Shown here in pieces: positions 11,306-23,290 of a DNA stretch of 64,000 nt (positions within the stretch are counted from its first letter, which is position 1; each line of letters opens with the position of its first letter). This stretch comes from Epiperipatus broadwayi. Taxonomy: Eukaryota; Onychophora; Udeonychophora; Euonychophora; Peripatidae. Made by a program: the position numbers and the translations under genes. Below the pieces are notes generated by a model, which searched no databases, was not told where the DNA came from, and saw only the letters and a program-made list of their open reading frames with translations. The DNA is taken from contig JAQFVV010000042.1 in assembly GCA_028023455.1 (NCBI GenBank), positions 5,530,203 to 5,594,202 of the forward strand, in the 5' to 3' direction.

Positions 11306-13905
11306 AATTTATAGAAACCAAGAGCAAGCTAATCTGAATTTTTGCTATTAGTTGAAAATATGAAAACAAAAATAAAGATTATTTAATAAATAAAAATAGT
11401 AATAGAAGCACCGTTTTTTTGACTTACTTTTTTTTTTAACTTTTAAATTAAAAGCTAAAATTTTTGAAAATGTGTGTGTATGCGCATGTGTTTAAATTTG
11501 AGGAAAAAACTGGAAATTTTATCCTCAAGAATTTATCATAAATTTGATATCAAAATGATTATATATTCAAAAAATAATTCATTTGTTGACAGAAGTATTG
11601 GGGGGGGGGGGGAGTTATTGATGTATTGCTTGGGAATTCATATAAAGTGTGATATTAAAAATGAAAGACGCTAAGGATTCACGTATGAATCTTGAGTTTT
11701 AAAATCTGCACTCTACTATTCCATTAAACCATACAGGGTATAGAAGGATTGTAATGCACACAATAAATCTTCACCAAAAAGTATTCCCAAATAAGTTTGA
11801 AATTATACAAACTATTAAAAAACTGAAGTTACTATATAGGATAACCTATAAACAAAATACATTTTTACTCCTCTGCTTCATAAATATTTTAACAATATAT
11901 TTAACATCTAGCCTTTGAATTGTCTAGATGTTAATCATGAATTCTTTTTTAATATTGAAATAGAGATGCTTCCCTACTATTCCTTTCTAAATAAACTTGC
12001 AATCTGCATACAAACTTGATAGATATTAGTGTGGAGTTGTTAGCTAAAATGCTTGATCAAAAAGTGCAGCCAACTGTTGCAAGTAGATTCTTCACATCAT
12101 ACTTCCAAAGCAGATGAATTCTGCATATATAATGATGGTTTAGGAAGTTACTTTACAGTCATAAATATGACATTATTAAACGTTGTGTCTCTTTCATTGA
12201 TGCAAACAGGATTTAGTCAAAGGAAATTGAATAGAAAAAAGATTTTCATAGCCATTTAACAATATCAAGGCTTAAATTAATGACAGAGATTAATAAATAA
12301 ATAAAAAAAACTAAACTCAAAACTGTTTCAACTAAGTACTCAGTTGACTTTTGTCTAGATGGGTAGCAAACAGTATTTCTCTCATATCCATGATTTCCAT
12401 ATTTGCACTTTCAGTTATCTGCATTTCAAAAAAATAATAAATAAAAAAGAATTAAAAATTAATAAAAAATAACTTAGTTCTTTACTACAGCTTAATTTTT
12501 TTATTCGACAGTGTGTATGCAGTATGTAAATAAACCTACATGTATGTGTGTGCCTTTAAAATGCATATTATATAACTTACTACTACTATTCATAAATTTC
12601 AATACTCCTAAGGCTTGGAATCCAATGTTGTAGATATAGGTAGACGATTGTATACTAAAATATGGTTAATGACAAAAAAATTAACTTTTAAAAATGTTGA
12701 AAAAAAAAAACTGCTACAAAGTTATGCCTTCATTGCAAAAAATAGTAATAATAATCTTAATAAATTGCTGAAAAAATTACATTAATAAATCCGAAAAAAA
12801 CATTTAATGAAAAAAGTCAGTTTACAAACCAATATTAAAGAAAAAATATTTGGATGATAGTACAAAATTGAACGATTCATTTTTTATACTATACTAAAAA
12901 TCACACTTTTAAGAAAACTTCCAAACATATATAGAATTCAAGAGATATCAAAAGATCTGGTGTATCACATGTTCACTTCTGCATATTTTTCACTTAACTG
13001 AGAATTTTCCAGGTAACCCATCCCCCATCCTTTTCAGGTAGTATTTGGTATTCTGGAAAAGGGTATTCAGCTGATCTTAATTGAAAGATGTGTTTAGGTT
13101 GGTCAAATGAATGTCACTGCATTGACCATAAATAAATTTAAAAAAAGAGACTAACATGATACAACCTTTACCATTGATGAGGGAAAGATTATCCATCTAT
13201 AAGCACAGAATCCATGGATTAGCATTACCTTTTTATTACACCAAAAAAATAACAAAATAATTTTTTTCCCAAAATAATACCAACATTCTACTTATAGTAC
13301 ATATTTTAGTTTGGTTTAAAGATTTCTGGAGAAACCAAAGCAATTCTTTGGAGAACTTTCATTCCTAAGATTATTTAAAACATAATCATATTAAATTATA
13401 ATGGATTCTTTTGAAAAATTAAGTGTGTGACTGCTTTAACAGTTTGTATAAGAAAACTCTGATGATCAGCAACAAAGGATCCATCACAAAAAGAAAAAAG
13501 AGGTCAGCCATAAATTCGCATTTGGCACAAGTCAAGCACTAATAAATACAACAACTTTGTAATAAAATATCTAAAATCCTATGTTAGCATTACTTCCACA
13601 AATGCAAAAACTTTTAAAGCTCTTTTATTCTCTGTTCTTTGGATGTAAGATGTAAAAATTGAATATTTATTAGATTACAGTGTTTTTAAGGAATACTAGA
13701 AAATGAGTTGAAAATAACTATTATGATTTTTTTTTAAAAAGCTACATGCATTACAGATTTCAAGTGCAAAGAATTTTATCAGTGCCATTAAAAAGATTTT
13801 TTTTTTCAAAAATAATTCAATAAAATCCTTTATATGTAGGCATGAATGTACATGTGACTGAAACAAGTTGGGCAACTAAGAGAAATTAAAATTATTTTTG
13901 CTTCA
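11306..13905. other. AT-rich DNA, no gene seen
   Basis: Short chance ORFs only. Includes a 12-base G run at about 11601-11612. No repeat recognised. Confidence 0.55.
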
Positions 13906-13907
13906 CA

Positions 13908-14024
13908 AAATTTTTTTTTTTTCCATATGTCATAGCATCGCCGGGAGGCGAACCCCCGCAACAACCGTCTGCAACCAACTGTTTGCTTGCAAGGCGGTTG
14001 CGCTGACCTCTCGGCTAACAACGC
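13908..14024 (-). repeat. tRNA-derived SINE, copy 1
   Basis: The minus strand carries GTTAGCCGAGAGGTCAGCG (A box), a TTGCAAG anticodon-like loop, a long variable-arm region (GTTGGTTGCAGACGG), and GGTTCGCCTCCCGG (B box), then a short AT stretch ending in an A-rich tail (T run on the plus strand at 13910-13922). The long variable arm points to a class II tRNA (Leu/Ser type) ancestor. The unit is only about 115 bases. The ORFs on either strand here are by-products. Confidence 0.8.
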
Positions 14025-14705
14025 TTTTGTTAGTAATTCATTCTTCACGTAAAGTTTTAAAAAAATTTAAACTATTACAATTATACTCTTAATCATATTT
14101 GAAGCTGTTATAATTTACCACTATACAATTTGCACATATAGTATATACATTCCCAAAAATCATCAGAAGCAGCAGGTAGCTAGGAAACATTTTATAGAGT
14201 ATGTATAAACTATCTTGAAACAAGGTCAAGTTTAGTTTCAATAAATGTTCATCATTAAGCATTAATTTACTGAATTATAAAATCTTGATTTGATTTTATC
14301 CCTAACAACATCATAATTTCTAAATAATCTATCTCTGTCTTATTTAAATTAACCAACTTATACAGAAAAATATTCATAAATTTTATAGGAGCTCTGTTTC
14401 CAAAACAGAAGTTAGAAACTAAACCATTAATGCGGTATTTTACGTTTTATAATTTATTAAAGAATAAATTCATGTTAATGCAATATTTAACATGTTTCAT
14501 AATTTATTGAAGAATAAATACATCGGATAAAACTGTCATAAATTATGATAATTTTCAAAAGTGTATAAAAAACAGATTCAGTCAGTAAAGTATATGAATA
14601 AGAGAAGGAAAATTAATCGATTAAAAAAAAAAAATCTATAAAACATCCCACAAAAATACTTTTGAAAATTTATTACAAACTGTATAATATAAAAATACAA
14701 AAATG
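14025..14705. other. AT-rich DNA, nothing recognised
   Basis: No feature supported. Confidence 0.5.
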
Positions 14706-14710
14706 TATAT

Positions 14711-14878
14711 GAAATATATAAGGGATTCGAACTCAGACTTTCACAACCCTCAACTCTCCAAGCCATCTCATGTTGCTGACCCACCTGATCACACACATGT
14801 TGAAAAGATAGTCACCAATAAACGTATTTCGTGCTAAACCAGCACTCATCAGTTGGTCCAGATTACCATCTCCATATG
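14711..14878 (-). repeat. Hammerhead-SINE-like element, left (inverted) copy
   Basis: Read on the minus strand it starts with GGAGATGGTAATCTGGACC, runs through the hammerhead ribozyme, then GACTATCTTTTCAACATG, then GATGGCTTGGAGAGTTGAGG (A-box-like) and GAGTTCGAATCCCT (good B box). The two boxes are about 30 bases apart, as in tRNA-derived SINEs. It is the inverted partner of 14973-15151, 94 bases away. Confidence 0.75.
14807..14870 (-). ncRNA. Type I hammerhead ribozyme
   Basis: Minus-strand order: stem I strand ACCAA (14853-14857), core CUGAUGA (14846-14852), stem II GUGCU-GGUUU-AGCAC (five perfect pairs), core GAAA, short stem III around UACGUU, cleavable UA, then the other stem I strand UUGGU (14814-14818). 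An internal loop and outer helix GAUGG/CUAUC (14866-14870 with 14807-14811) extend stem I, as in natural fast-cleaving type I ribozymes. Every conserved core base is present. Stem III has one U-U mismatch, so activity of this copy may be reduced. Confidence 0.85.
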
Positions 14879-14972
14879 GAAGGCTGAAAAGTTGTGAGTT
14901 GGAGTAGTTTGAAGCCTGTCAATTAAAGTATGAAGATTGGCTATCTTAATATAAAGCTGAGCACTGATTGTA

Positions 14973-15181
14973 TATATGTGTGGAGATGGTAATCTGGACC
15001 AACTGATGAGTGCTGGTTTAGCATGAAATACATATATTGGTGATTATTTATCTTTTCAACATGTGTGTGATCAGGTGGGTCAGCAATATGAGATGGCTTG
15101 GAGAGTTGAGGGTTGTGTGAAAGTCTGACTTCGAATCCCTTACATATATATCTCTATGTGCAGGTGTAAGCCTGTCCACTG
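14973..15181 (+). repeat. Hammerhead-SINE-like element, right copy
   Basis: Plus-strand copy: GGAGATGGTAATCTGGACC, hammerhead, CAACATGTGTGTGATCAGG, GATGGCTTGGAGAGTTGAGG (A-box-like), ACTTCGAATCCCTTA (B box), then CAGGTGTAAGCCTGTCC at its 3' end. The inverted pair suggests either head-to-head insertion of two copies or one element that formed an inverted duplication. Confidence 0.75.
14985..15045 (+). ncRNA. Type I hammerhead ribozyme
   Basis: Plus-strand order: ACCAA (14998-15002), CUGAUGA (15003-15009), stem II GUGCU-GGUUU-AGCAU (one G-U closing pair), GAAA (15025-15028), stem III AUA-CA-UAU, H17 = A at 15036, and UUGGU (15037-15041). The core is complete and stem III is perfect. The short three-pair stem III is the form typical of type I hammerheads in animal retroelements. 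The predicted cleavage is after 15036. Confidence 0.87.
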
Positions 15182-16340
15182 TATTAATTTAAAAATGTAT
15201 ATGACAAAATAATAGAAACAATATTATTATTGTTTAAAATCACCATTTGCACCAGGAACTGTTTATATTTTTCATGGTATGAAATTGTATACTATTGCCA
15301 TTCTCTGTTAAAAATAGGTCTCTGAAAGATGTAGATATTTCACTCCCTGATCAAGAATGCCCTGTAGAAATTTAATGTTTAAACTAAGCTGTAAAAGATA
15401 TGGGTGAAAAATATAATACATATGTACCTCAAAGCAATATTTGGCTGGATGGAACATTATAATCTTAGATGGCTCTTTTATATAAAATAATATTTGCATT
15501 AGGGAATCAAACAAGTTCTCAAAATTTTTAATAGTATGCATGTGATATGTCTATGTAGATTAATAATTCAATTAAAATATTACTACAATATAACAGGCCA
15601 AATCATGATAGCTCCACCATCTTATTTCATATTTCAGAGAAGACAGTCTGGTTATTATGATTTTTAAAAAAAATTATAAGACAAAAAAAATTCTAATGCT
15701 TTAGAAAAGTCGAAATAATCATTCATTCAACAAATAATTTGCTTTCAATGATCATCATTGTCCAATTCCTAAGCTCATGCATATCATTCATATCGGAAAT
15801 GATACCTACAAAATTTACGAGTTGCAAAAGTCAGAATTCACTATGCATGTAGATATGTGTTAATCACTACAATATTTTGTTATATTGTGATTCTGTACTC
15901 TTTAGCCACAATTCTTTGCAAGGTTTACCAGTTTCTCTCAGTAAACAATGATTTCCAATACAAGCGAATCAACAGTTTTGGACATCTACACTCCAACTAA
16001 TCAAGCATCATTAATTTGATTTATTTTTTTTTTAATTAAGGCATCTAACATTTCATTTCGTAGATTATATTGATTTTCTTTCAGATTCTCCATTCTAAAA
16101 CCTGTTCATAATGTTTAAAACAAGGCAAGTGTTCTTGTTAATTTGTTCAACTATTATAAATATAGTTTCTGGAATAAAAAAGCTATATTGAGATGTATCA
16201 GTCATGTGGAAGATTTAATATTTGATATATATATTATCAATAATTCTTTTAATAAATTTCTATTAATCTCACTCATGTTAAAAATTGTGTGTGTGTAAAA
16301 ATAATAGAAATAAACATACTATATATTTTTTCTTCCCAAC
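15182..16340. other. AT-rich DNA, nothing recognised
   Basis: Only chance ORFs. No element identified. Confidence 0.5.
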
Positions 16341-16342
16341 TG

Positions 16343-16613
16343 TGATTTCACTTATTAAACAAATAGACCTTCTTAAGTGAAACTATTTATAAAAACATAC
16401 ATATAAATACATCTATGTTAATTTACCTATAATTCAATACCAATTCTAATCACACTTAACATTAAAGCAAGTCCTCATAAGATTAATGGTCTCAGATCCA
16501 AAATGATGAATAAAAGAATTTCTATAACATTTCATTGTGTTCACAGATGGATAATTATATTTTTGGTAATGATTTTCATATAAGAAGGTCTATTTGTTTA
16601 ATAGGTGAAACCA
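16343..16613. mobile_element. MITE-like element with about 35-base terminal inverted repeats
   Basis: GATTTCACTTATTAAACAAA-TAGACCTTCTTA at 16344-16375 is mirrored on the opposite strand at 16581-16611 (TAAGAAGGTCTATTTGTTTAATAGGTGAAAC). About 205 non-coding bases lie between. This is the architecture of a small non-autonomous DNA transposon. Superfamily and target duplication are not resolved. Confidence 0.6.
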
Positions 16614-16825
16614 TAATTTTGATCAAAATTAGGTAATTTTACAAATACCTTTTTTGGCTATAGATTTATTTTTTTAAATTAAATTACTAGTATAATAAAA
16701 GGCAATATTATATATATATATGTAATCTTGTGAAAGAAAATTACCCTTCACACATGCGCTATTAAATTGATATTAAATAAACATGCATTCACCCATCAGT
16801 AAAGGTTTTAAAACTGTAAGTGGTC

Positions 16826-17212
16826 CCCTTATATTTACAGTGTATTCTTAAATAAATCAATCCTTATTGACTGTATCCTAAACCAAGGGCTTGATCTCAT
16901 TATGAGCTTATTTCAATTGAAAAATTATTTGCACCTGTTCTAATTTATATATCATAGAGAGTTTCTCATTTTTAACTACCTATGACTTTGAATCATATTA
17001 GTTTTAATATAAGTAGTGAATAATATAGCTATTTAATAAATAATATAGTGCAGATAGTTAAAATGAGAAACTTTCTCTTCCCTGTGATATATAAAGTAAA
17101 CTGTTGCAAATAATTTGTCAATTGAAATATCAGGCTCATAATAAGATCGAGTCCTGATTTAACCACAGTCAATAAGAGTTGATTTATTTAAGAATAGGCT
17201 CTAAGCATAAGT
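16826..17212. mobile_element. Foldback element with about 165-base arms
   Basis: 16826-16990 and 17046-17212 are inverted copies of each other at roughly 75-80% identity by eye, with a 55-base centre. Shared blocks include ATTCTTAAATAAATCAA, TTATTGACTGT, TCAATTGAxAAATTATTTGCA and GTTTCTCATTTTAACTA. No coding capacity. RNA across it would fold into a long imperfect hairpin. Confidence 0.75.
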
Positions 17213-17225
17213 GGATCATTTATGC

Positions 17226-17727
17226 CAACACTGGTTTATTAAGTAAATGAAATACTCTCAATTCAAAGCACAAGATAAAACTTTTTTAAGAGAAAACAAC
17301 AGATGTCTTATCTCTTTTACCTAAATTCATTTATATAAGCAAAGCTGAAGCATTTTGTAAAGAAAGCATGAAGATCTTAAATTGATTGTATTACTTCTTT
17401 AAAACTATATTTCAAATTGCTTTATATTATTTTAATTGATACTTAAGAAATTTTTCAATTTACAGCTTGTCAATATCAAATCAAATAGTGAAATATGTAA
17501 ATATAAACTTTTCCCAACAGTTAATATTATGCAATACTAGATTAATACCCTAACACTGGTTTATTAAGTAAATAAATTAATCTCAATACAAAGCACCAAA
17601 TAAAACTTTTTCTATCAAAAAGTTTTATCTTGTGCTTTGGATTGAAAGTATTTCATTTACTTAGTAAACCAGTGTTAGGGTATTAATCTAGTATTGCATA
17701 ATGTTAACTGCTGGGTAAAGTTTATAT
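17226..17727. mobile_element. Near-perfect hairpin with a nearby extra half copy
   Basis: 17501-17613 and 17615-17727 are inverted copies with almost no loop (centre ACTTTTTCTATCAAAAAGT). Arms include CAATACTAGATTAATACCC, ACACTGGTTTATTAAGTAAA and CAAAGCAC. A further partial copy, same orientation as the left arm, lies at 17226-17287. Together with the foldback just upstream this makes a nest of hairpin elements. Confidence 0.8.
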
Positions 17728-18440
17728 ATATGCATAAACATGTGCATGTAGAGAGAAGTAATATCCTTTAATAACTAATCCAAATTTAATATACAAAATC
17801 AGAATTTCTTATTTTTATTTAAAAGTACAGAGTATTATTTATTCTGCTGATGCATAGATTACACACATATAAATATAATGTTCCAGTTAAAAGCATGATA
17901 ATGACATAATTGCTTGATCACATCAATCATGGCAGGAGACATTTGAACACCATTTTAATGATCATAGATGATTCACTCCTATAAATTTTGGGCTTCTAAA
18001 TGATTTCTTTGATCTTAAGGTACTTTATTAATAGTCCAAGGATATGGATGTTTTTGAAATTTCATAAAGGAAAGTATTATTTCAAATCCCAATTCAGTTT
18101 TTTATTGAATTATAAATAAAAAGCCAAGAATAATACTGGAGGAAAAAAAAATAACCACTGAAAGTTCAATCTTCATAAAGTAGCAAATAATATATATTGA
18201 ATATATATATAATATCAGAGAAGGTATTATACAACCATTATGAGGATATGTTTAATTAATGCAATAAATAGTTGTGTTCTTTAAAAAAAATAATTTCCAA
18301 TGATAGGCAGAAAATTAAAAATGAAGTTCATAAAATTTATTGATATGCAAAACACAAATTGTTGATGAAATCTTTAAATGATTCTGGAAATTAAATAATT
18401 TCATTTTCAGTAATATTATTAATTTAAAACATTTCTCTTA
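17728..18440. other. AT-rich DNA, nothing recognised
   Basis: No feature supported. Confidence 0.5.
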
Positions 18441-18444
18441 ACAC

Positions 18445-19345
18445 CGCAATTAAAAAGATCAATTCGGAAAAATAAAGACTGGCCACTTTCATTAACTTCT
18501 CAATTTGGACTGCCAGATGTAGTATATTTGATCATGGCTGCGATGACTCAATAGTTAATCGATTTTTCAAGTCCCTTTACAAGATAAAAGATGAAGATAA
18601 ACGAGCTTGTCAGCCTTGGCTGGGTGACCAGACCTGGAGCCAGATGAGGCTATAGACTTGACTCGTGCTGTTCTATGGCCTAAGACCTCAACCTTATCCC
18701 ATTTACTGAATGAATAATGTATCTCATCTTTCACCTACTAATGATTTAAACTGTAACTATGTATTTATTACATATATTTTGTATTGGTTCTATGCTTTAT
18801 AATTAATTTACTTATATATCCTAAATAGCGATTCCTAATAGTTCCTTTTATATATCAACTTTTAAATATTGTTATGGTCCTTGTTTGCCTTTAAGCCAAG
18901 CAAGTCATTAATCAATGTAATTTGAAACCTTATATATAGTTTTGACTTCCTCTGTATCCCTAGTAGATGATATATATGACACACAGCCTTAAGGCCTTAG
19001 TGGAACCTTTGATTTTGGTTTTCTCTTTGTACTTGCATTAATTTACCAATCATATTTCTTTTATATAACTCCTGAAACTATGTTATTGATTTAATGCATT
19101 ACTTTCATTATTTTCTTTTAAAACCTTATTTTGTCTTATAAAAATTCATCAACTTTGTATATAGATTTTACATCCTTTATATTTCAATCATGTTATTTAT
19201 ACGATGTAGTGCTTCATGGCCCTAATCCAACATTTGATTTCTTTATATGCATTGTTCGCATACCATATTTATGTGTATTCATTGAGACCTAATTTTATGC
19301 TGTCATTGATTTCTCTTGTATCTACTCTAAATTGTGAATAAAATT
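18445..19345 (+). pseudogene. LINE 3' end: C-terminal codons plus 3' UTR
   Basis: The plus strand is open from about 18462 to a stop at 18656 and reads INFSIWTARCSIFDHGCDDS, then VNRFFKSLYKIKDEDKRACQ, then PWLGDQTWSQMRL. This matches the tail after the zf-RVT knuckle of I/R1-like LINEs and aligns with YAIWIVRCK and IQSIEKIKQRD of the 4.2 kb fragment. The following 680 bases are AT-rich without ORFs and end in GTGAATAAAATTTTGATTTT, a plausible 3' UTR with a polyadenylation signal. The reverse transcriptase is absent, so it is 5'-truncated. Confidence 0.6.
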
Positions 19346-21165
19346 TTGATTTTTGAAAGTAAAATATTTCTTAAAAAATATTACTTTTATACAGTAAATT
19401 TTCAAAAGATATCATTATTTCAATTTTTTAATTATCTAGAAAAGATGTTCTTAACCTGTTGTCTATGAATTCCTAGAGATTATTGGCTTGAAGAAATATC
19501 ATGTGCTTTATTAGAAAGAAAAAAACGAATGAATGAATGAAAAAAAGAAAGGCAAAAAAGAGAATGAAATCTTAATTTATTTTATTTGTTTGTATAAAGC
19601 TTGGCTTTTCTCATCTATTGATAACAATAAAAATGGAACAATGGATTTATGAAAATGCACGTGCAGTCCATGATATATCTGCATAAGGAAAACATGCAAA
19701 TGAATGGTGTTGAGCGAATAAAAGAAAACAGGTGATGGCTCTCAACATAAACCTAATTTATTTTAAAAGTAGGGCTGGAAAAAAGTAATATGGAAAGAAA
19801 AAAAAAGGCACATTATATTAAAAAAAAAGTTGAGAAACACCAATTTAAAATTTTCTACTTTTAATACATTTAATGTTGAAATGAGACCAAATATACAGAC
19901 AGGTTTACAAAATAAACATCATTAAGCATTAAAATTTAATTCAAAAATAATTTCATACATGATTATTCTTTAATAATAAATATTTTTACAAGTATATATC
20001 TTTTATTAAATATTTATACAAATTTCACTTAAAAAGAGTGGGTATAAAATGCACTTCTAAATTCATGAACTATTGAATTATTCCAATTATGCATTTAAAT
20101 AGCTTTAAATATTATTTAAACTAATCATTTATACAGGTTGAACCTCATTAATGTAAAAATGTTTAATATAAAATACCATTTAATGCAAAAGAGATTTTGA
20201 ATTCCCACTGAAAGAGATCTGAAATAATGTTAATTAGAAAGTCTGGTACAAAATTCTTTTTATAAAACATCAATTAACATTAAGTATATTTATTAGTAGC
20301 CTTGTAAGAAAAAATCATTTTCATTAAAATAAAGTTAATCTACTTCCAGAAATGATGTTTTATTTTACAAACACTTTTAAGTCAAACTTTTTTCTTTTTA
20401 AAAAAAATCCAGTAATAAAAGCAGCAATGAAATATTATTTTTTTAAAAACGTAATAAAGATGAAATAATAATTATAAAAACTATCTCTAACTGCTAAAGT
20501 TGGAGAAATCCTGCTATTTTAAGAAAGCAATGGAAATGTCAGTTAAATGGATTTTAAAATAGAATTAAAAAAAAAAAATCACTATGGAAATCATGTTAAT
20601 TTATTGATAGCGAACAACCCATACTAGAAAGTTCTAGATTTAAAAACCAATGACTTTATATTTCTTCCACCTAATAAATGAACCATTCTTAACTAGGGGG
20701 TAAAGGTTCTAGATTAACTTAGCTAAAAATGTAAAAAAAAACTACACAGTAATATAGCCTACACTATTGCTAATGGAGGTGTCATTTTCCTATAACTGCT
20801 AAGCTTATGGTTATCTTTTATTTTACCTAATAATTAATACATGCAATCTTTCAATTTGGAAAAAAAAACATAGTAAAAATATACTAATTAAGAATAGCAT
20901 GAAATATCTTGCAAAATAGAATTAATTATAATTTTAATATATTAACTCTTTTTTTGAATAACATAAAGTATAATTAATACGAAATTTGAGCTATGTATAC
21001 ATACGTCTATCTATAAATCATTATCTAGTAAGGAATGTTGCCATTTCCAGAAAATACTAGAAATGAATATCCCATAATCTCAAATAATCCACTGTTGGGA
21101 AGAGGAATTATGACAACTGACTGTTTATATGTATATAGAATTAACATCTCAATTTTACATATTAA
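19346..21165. other. AT-rich DNA, nothing firm
   Basis: No gene seen. A CAGGTTGAACCTCATTAAT stretch near 20136 resembles a pogo/Tigger terminus but lacks a partner. Confidence 0.5.
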
Positions 21166-21174
21166 ACAGAACAG

Positions 21175-21452
21175 CATACAGTGGGGATGGAGAGGGAGGG
21201 GCAGTACTCTAATGGTATGTCCTTTCCGCTGATGTTGGAAATAGACAAAACTCTCCATACAGTAGAGACACTCAGTGCAAGCCAGAGTAATCAATGGATA
21301 CAAGAAGGTTTGTCCATAAAATCCCTATCTAGTCCCTACTCATCCAATATCTCCAGTTTAGTTATAGCTTGTGGCATTCATCAGTGAGGAGCCTTGGAAC
21401 TGGGAGTACTGCACCTAGATCTTAAATGGTGATCATGTGATGTTTAGTGGTT
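21175..21452 (+). repeat. Dispersed repeat family A, copy 2
   Basis: Blocks GGGAGGGGCAGTACTCTAAT, CAAAACTCTCCATACAGTAG, CCAGAGTAATCAATGGAT and GTGATCATGTGATGTTTAGT-GGTTTAA are in the same order as the minus-strand copy at 6583-6780. This copy has about 100 extra bases between the last two blocks, so it is longer. The overlapping ORFs on both strands are incidental. Confidence 0.7.
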
Positions 21453-23285
21453 TAATGTTCAACATATAAATAAGATATTAATTATAAATAACATAATGAT
21501 GTATAAATAGATAAAAATGAAACATGAAATAAAAAATAGAGATTAACATAAACCTAAATAAAAAGTATTATAGATATATTTGAATTTCATTAAATTTTAT
21601 GTTTATATCTAAGATTAAATGAAATATAAGAAGGTAATTATTAATCAAATAAAAAATTATTGATTAGGCTATGCCTTTTCTGACTTCTAATGAACTCCTA
21701 AGCAATAAGCCTTTTTTTTTTTTTTTAATATTTTTTTTTTGTAATACAATTAGTTATTTAGTGAAAGAAAATTATTGTGAATAAGTGCTAAATAAAAAAA
21801 TAAGGCACTTACAAATTTGTTAATACATAAATAAATATTTCAAGTCAAAGAAAGAATATAAAATAATGTTACATACATATATTATTAAAAAATCATTTAA
21901 AAGTTTTTTTTGTCAGTAGATCACACATTACCAGAAGATATAAATAATTACTGAAAAATATTTAAATATGTTTACAGGTTATTCTTTATATTTTCCAAAG
22001 AAGTGATTTGCTTACAAAATATACAGATAATATATTACATCCATTCTTTACTATAATTATAAATAATATTTAGAGTTCAGTTATTCAGTGGTTTCCTACT
22101 TAGATATAGTCAACAATAGCTGATATTTCTCTACCATTAATCTAAGATGATTTATTGGCTTCGAGACATTGCCAAAAATAATTAAACCTAATATAAAGCT
22201 GGACTAAAAAGTTTAAATATTACTGGTCTACCCATACATATTTAAATTAAAAATTCTAAATATTTAATTTTAAATAAATAAATCTCTGATTATTTTTTAA
22301 ATTAGTGAATAATGAAAAGCTTTCACTGTCTTTAAGTAGTAGAAATGACATCAAAGCAAGTAGATGATTATCTAGATATCACGTGATCGTATTTATTTAT
22401 TTATTTTTTCAAATAAATAAATTATATATATTTCTTTTAAAACAAAATGAAATTTCATACTATTATATATTTAATTAAAAAAATAATTTAAAATCAAAAG
22501 AATAAAAATATATTTTACAGTTTTTTATTTAAATAATATATTGGAATGTTAATACAAATCATTCAAACCATGAAACATTTACTTTCACACACACTAAAAA
22601 AATATAAATATTTCATAGTTGAAGATAATCAAGAATGAAATATAAACATTAAAAAAAAGAACATATACATGATAAGATGTTTTGTTTTATAGTTATCTAT
22701 TTATATTTTGTGTCAATGACTAAGAATTATTTACTCATTCCGAGTTAAACAAACAAAAACAATCATATTTAATCTAATACAAATTAACAAAAAAAAAGTA
22801 AGAGAAAGATAACCTAATTTTGAATATAAAGTTTTAAAAAAAATTAAAAAGATTCTAATTGTTCAATATATATATTTAAAAAAAAAAAAAACAATCATTA
22901 ATACACTATATACTATCCACAATCATAGGCAACAAGAAAGAACACCACGTGATGACAAATAGACATCAGGCAATATCATTTTTATAGAACATCTGGACAT
23001 CTTTACTTAAGAGAATCAATTTAATTTACTACTTTGTGACTATAATAGGGAAGTCCTATTTTTTTTTAATAGCATTTTATTTACTTAGATAATATATTTT
23101 CTGAAATAAGGGTTTGATTTCTATATATTTATGCAATTCATATTAACAATATCATAAATACATCTATCAGCATACTTATTATTTATAACACTATACACAC
23201 TTCACCATCTCTAGAAAGTTTTGAGTAATCAATAATTATAAGATGTTAAAGCATTTAAATTCTCATTCCCAAACATTTTTTTTTT
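21453..23285. other. AT-rich DNA, no gene seen
   Basis: Extreme A/T composition with homopolymer runs (T runs near 21711-21740). Nothing recognised. Confidence 0.55.
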
Positions 23286-23290
23286 AACTT

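Noticed and set aside
13830-14092. Overlapping ORFs on both strands with a Cys/Arg-rich peptide
   Set aside because: Produced by translating the tRNA-like SINE; the same peptide appears at 23.2-23.4 kb for the same reason.
20136-20156. CAGGTTGAACCTCATTAAT resembling a pogo/Tigger terminal repeat next to TA
   Set aside because: No matching inverted end within 1 kb and no transposase fragment.
21025-21387. Three overlapping ORFs around 21.0-21.4 kb
   Set aside because: They lie in dispersed repeat family A and its flank, on both strands, with no shared reading frame in the 6.6 kb copy.
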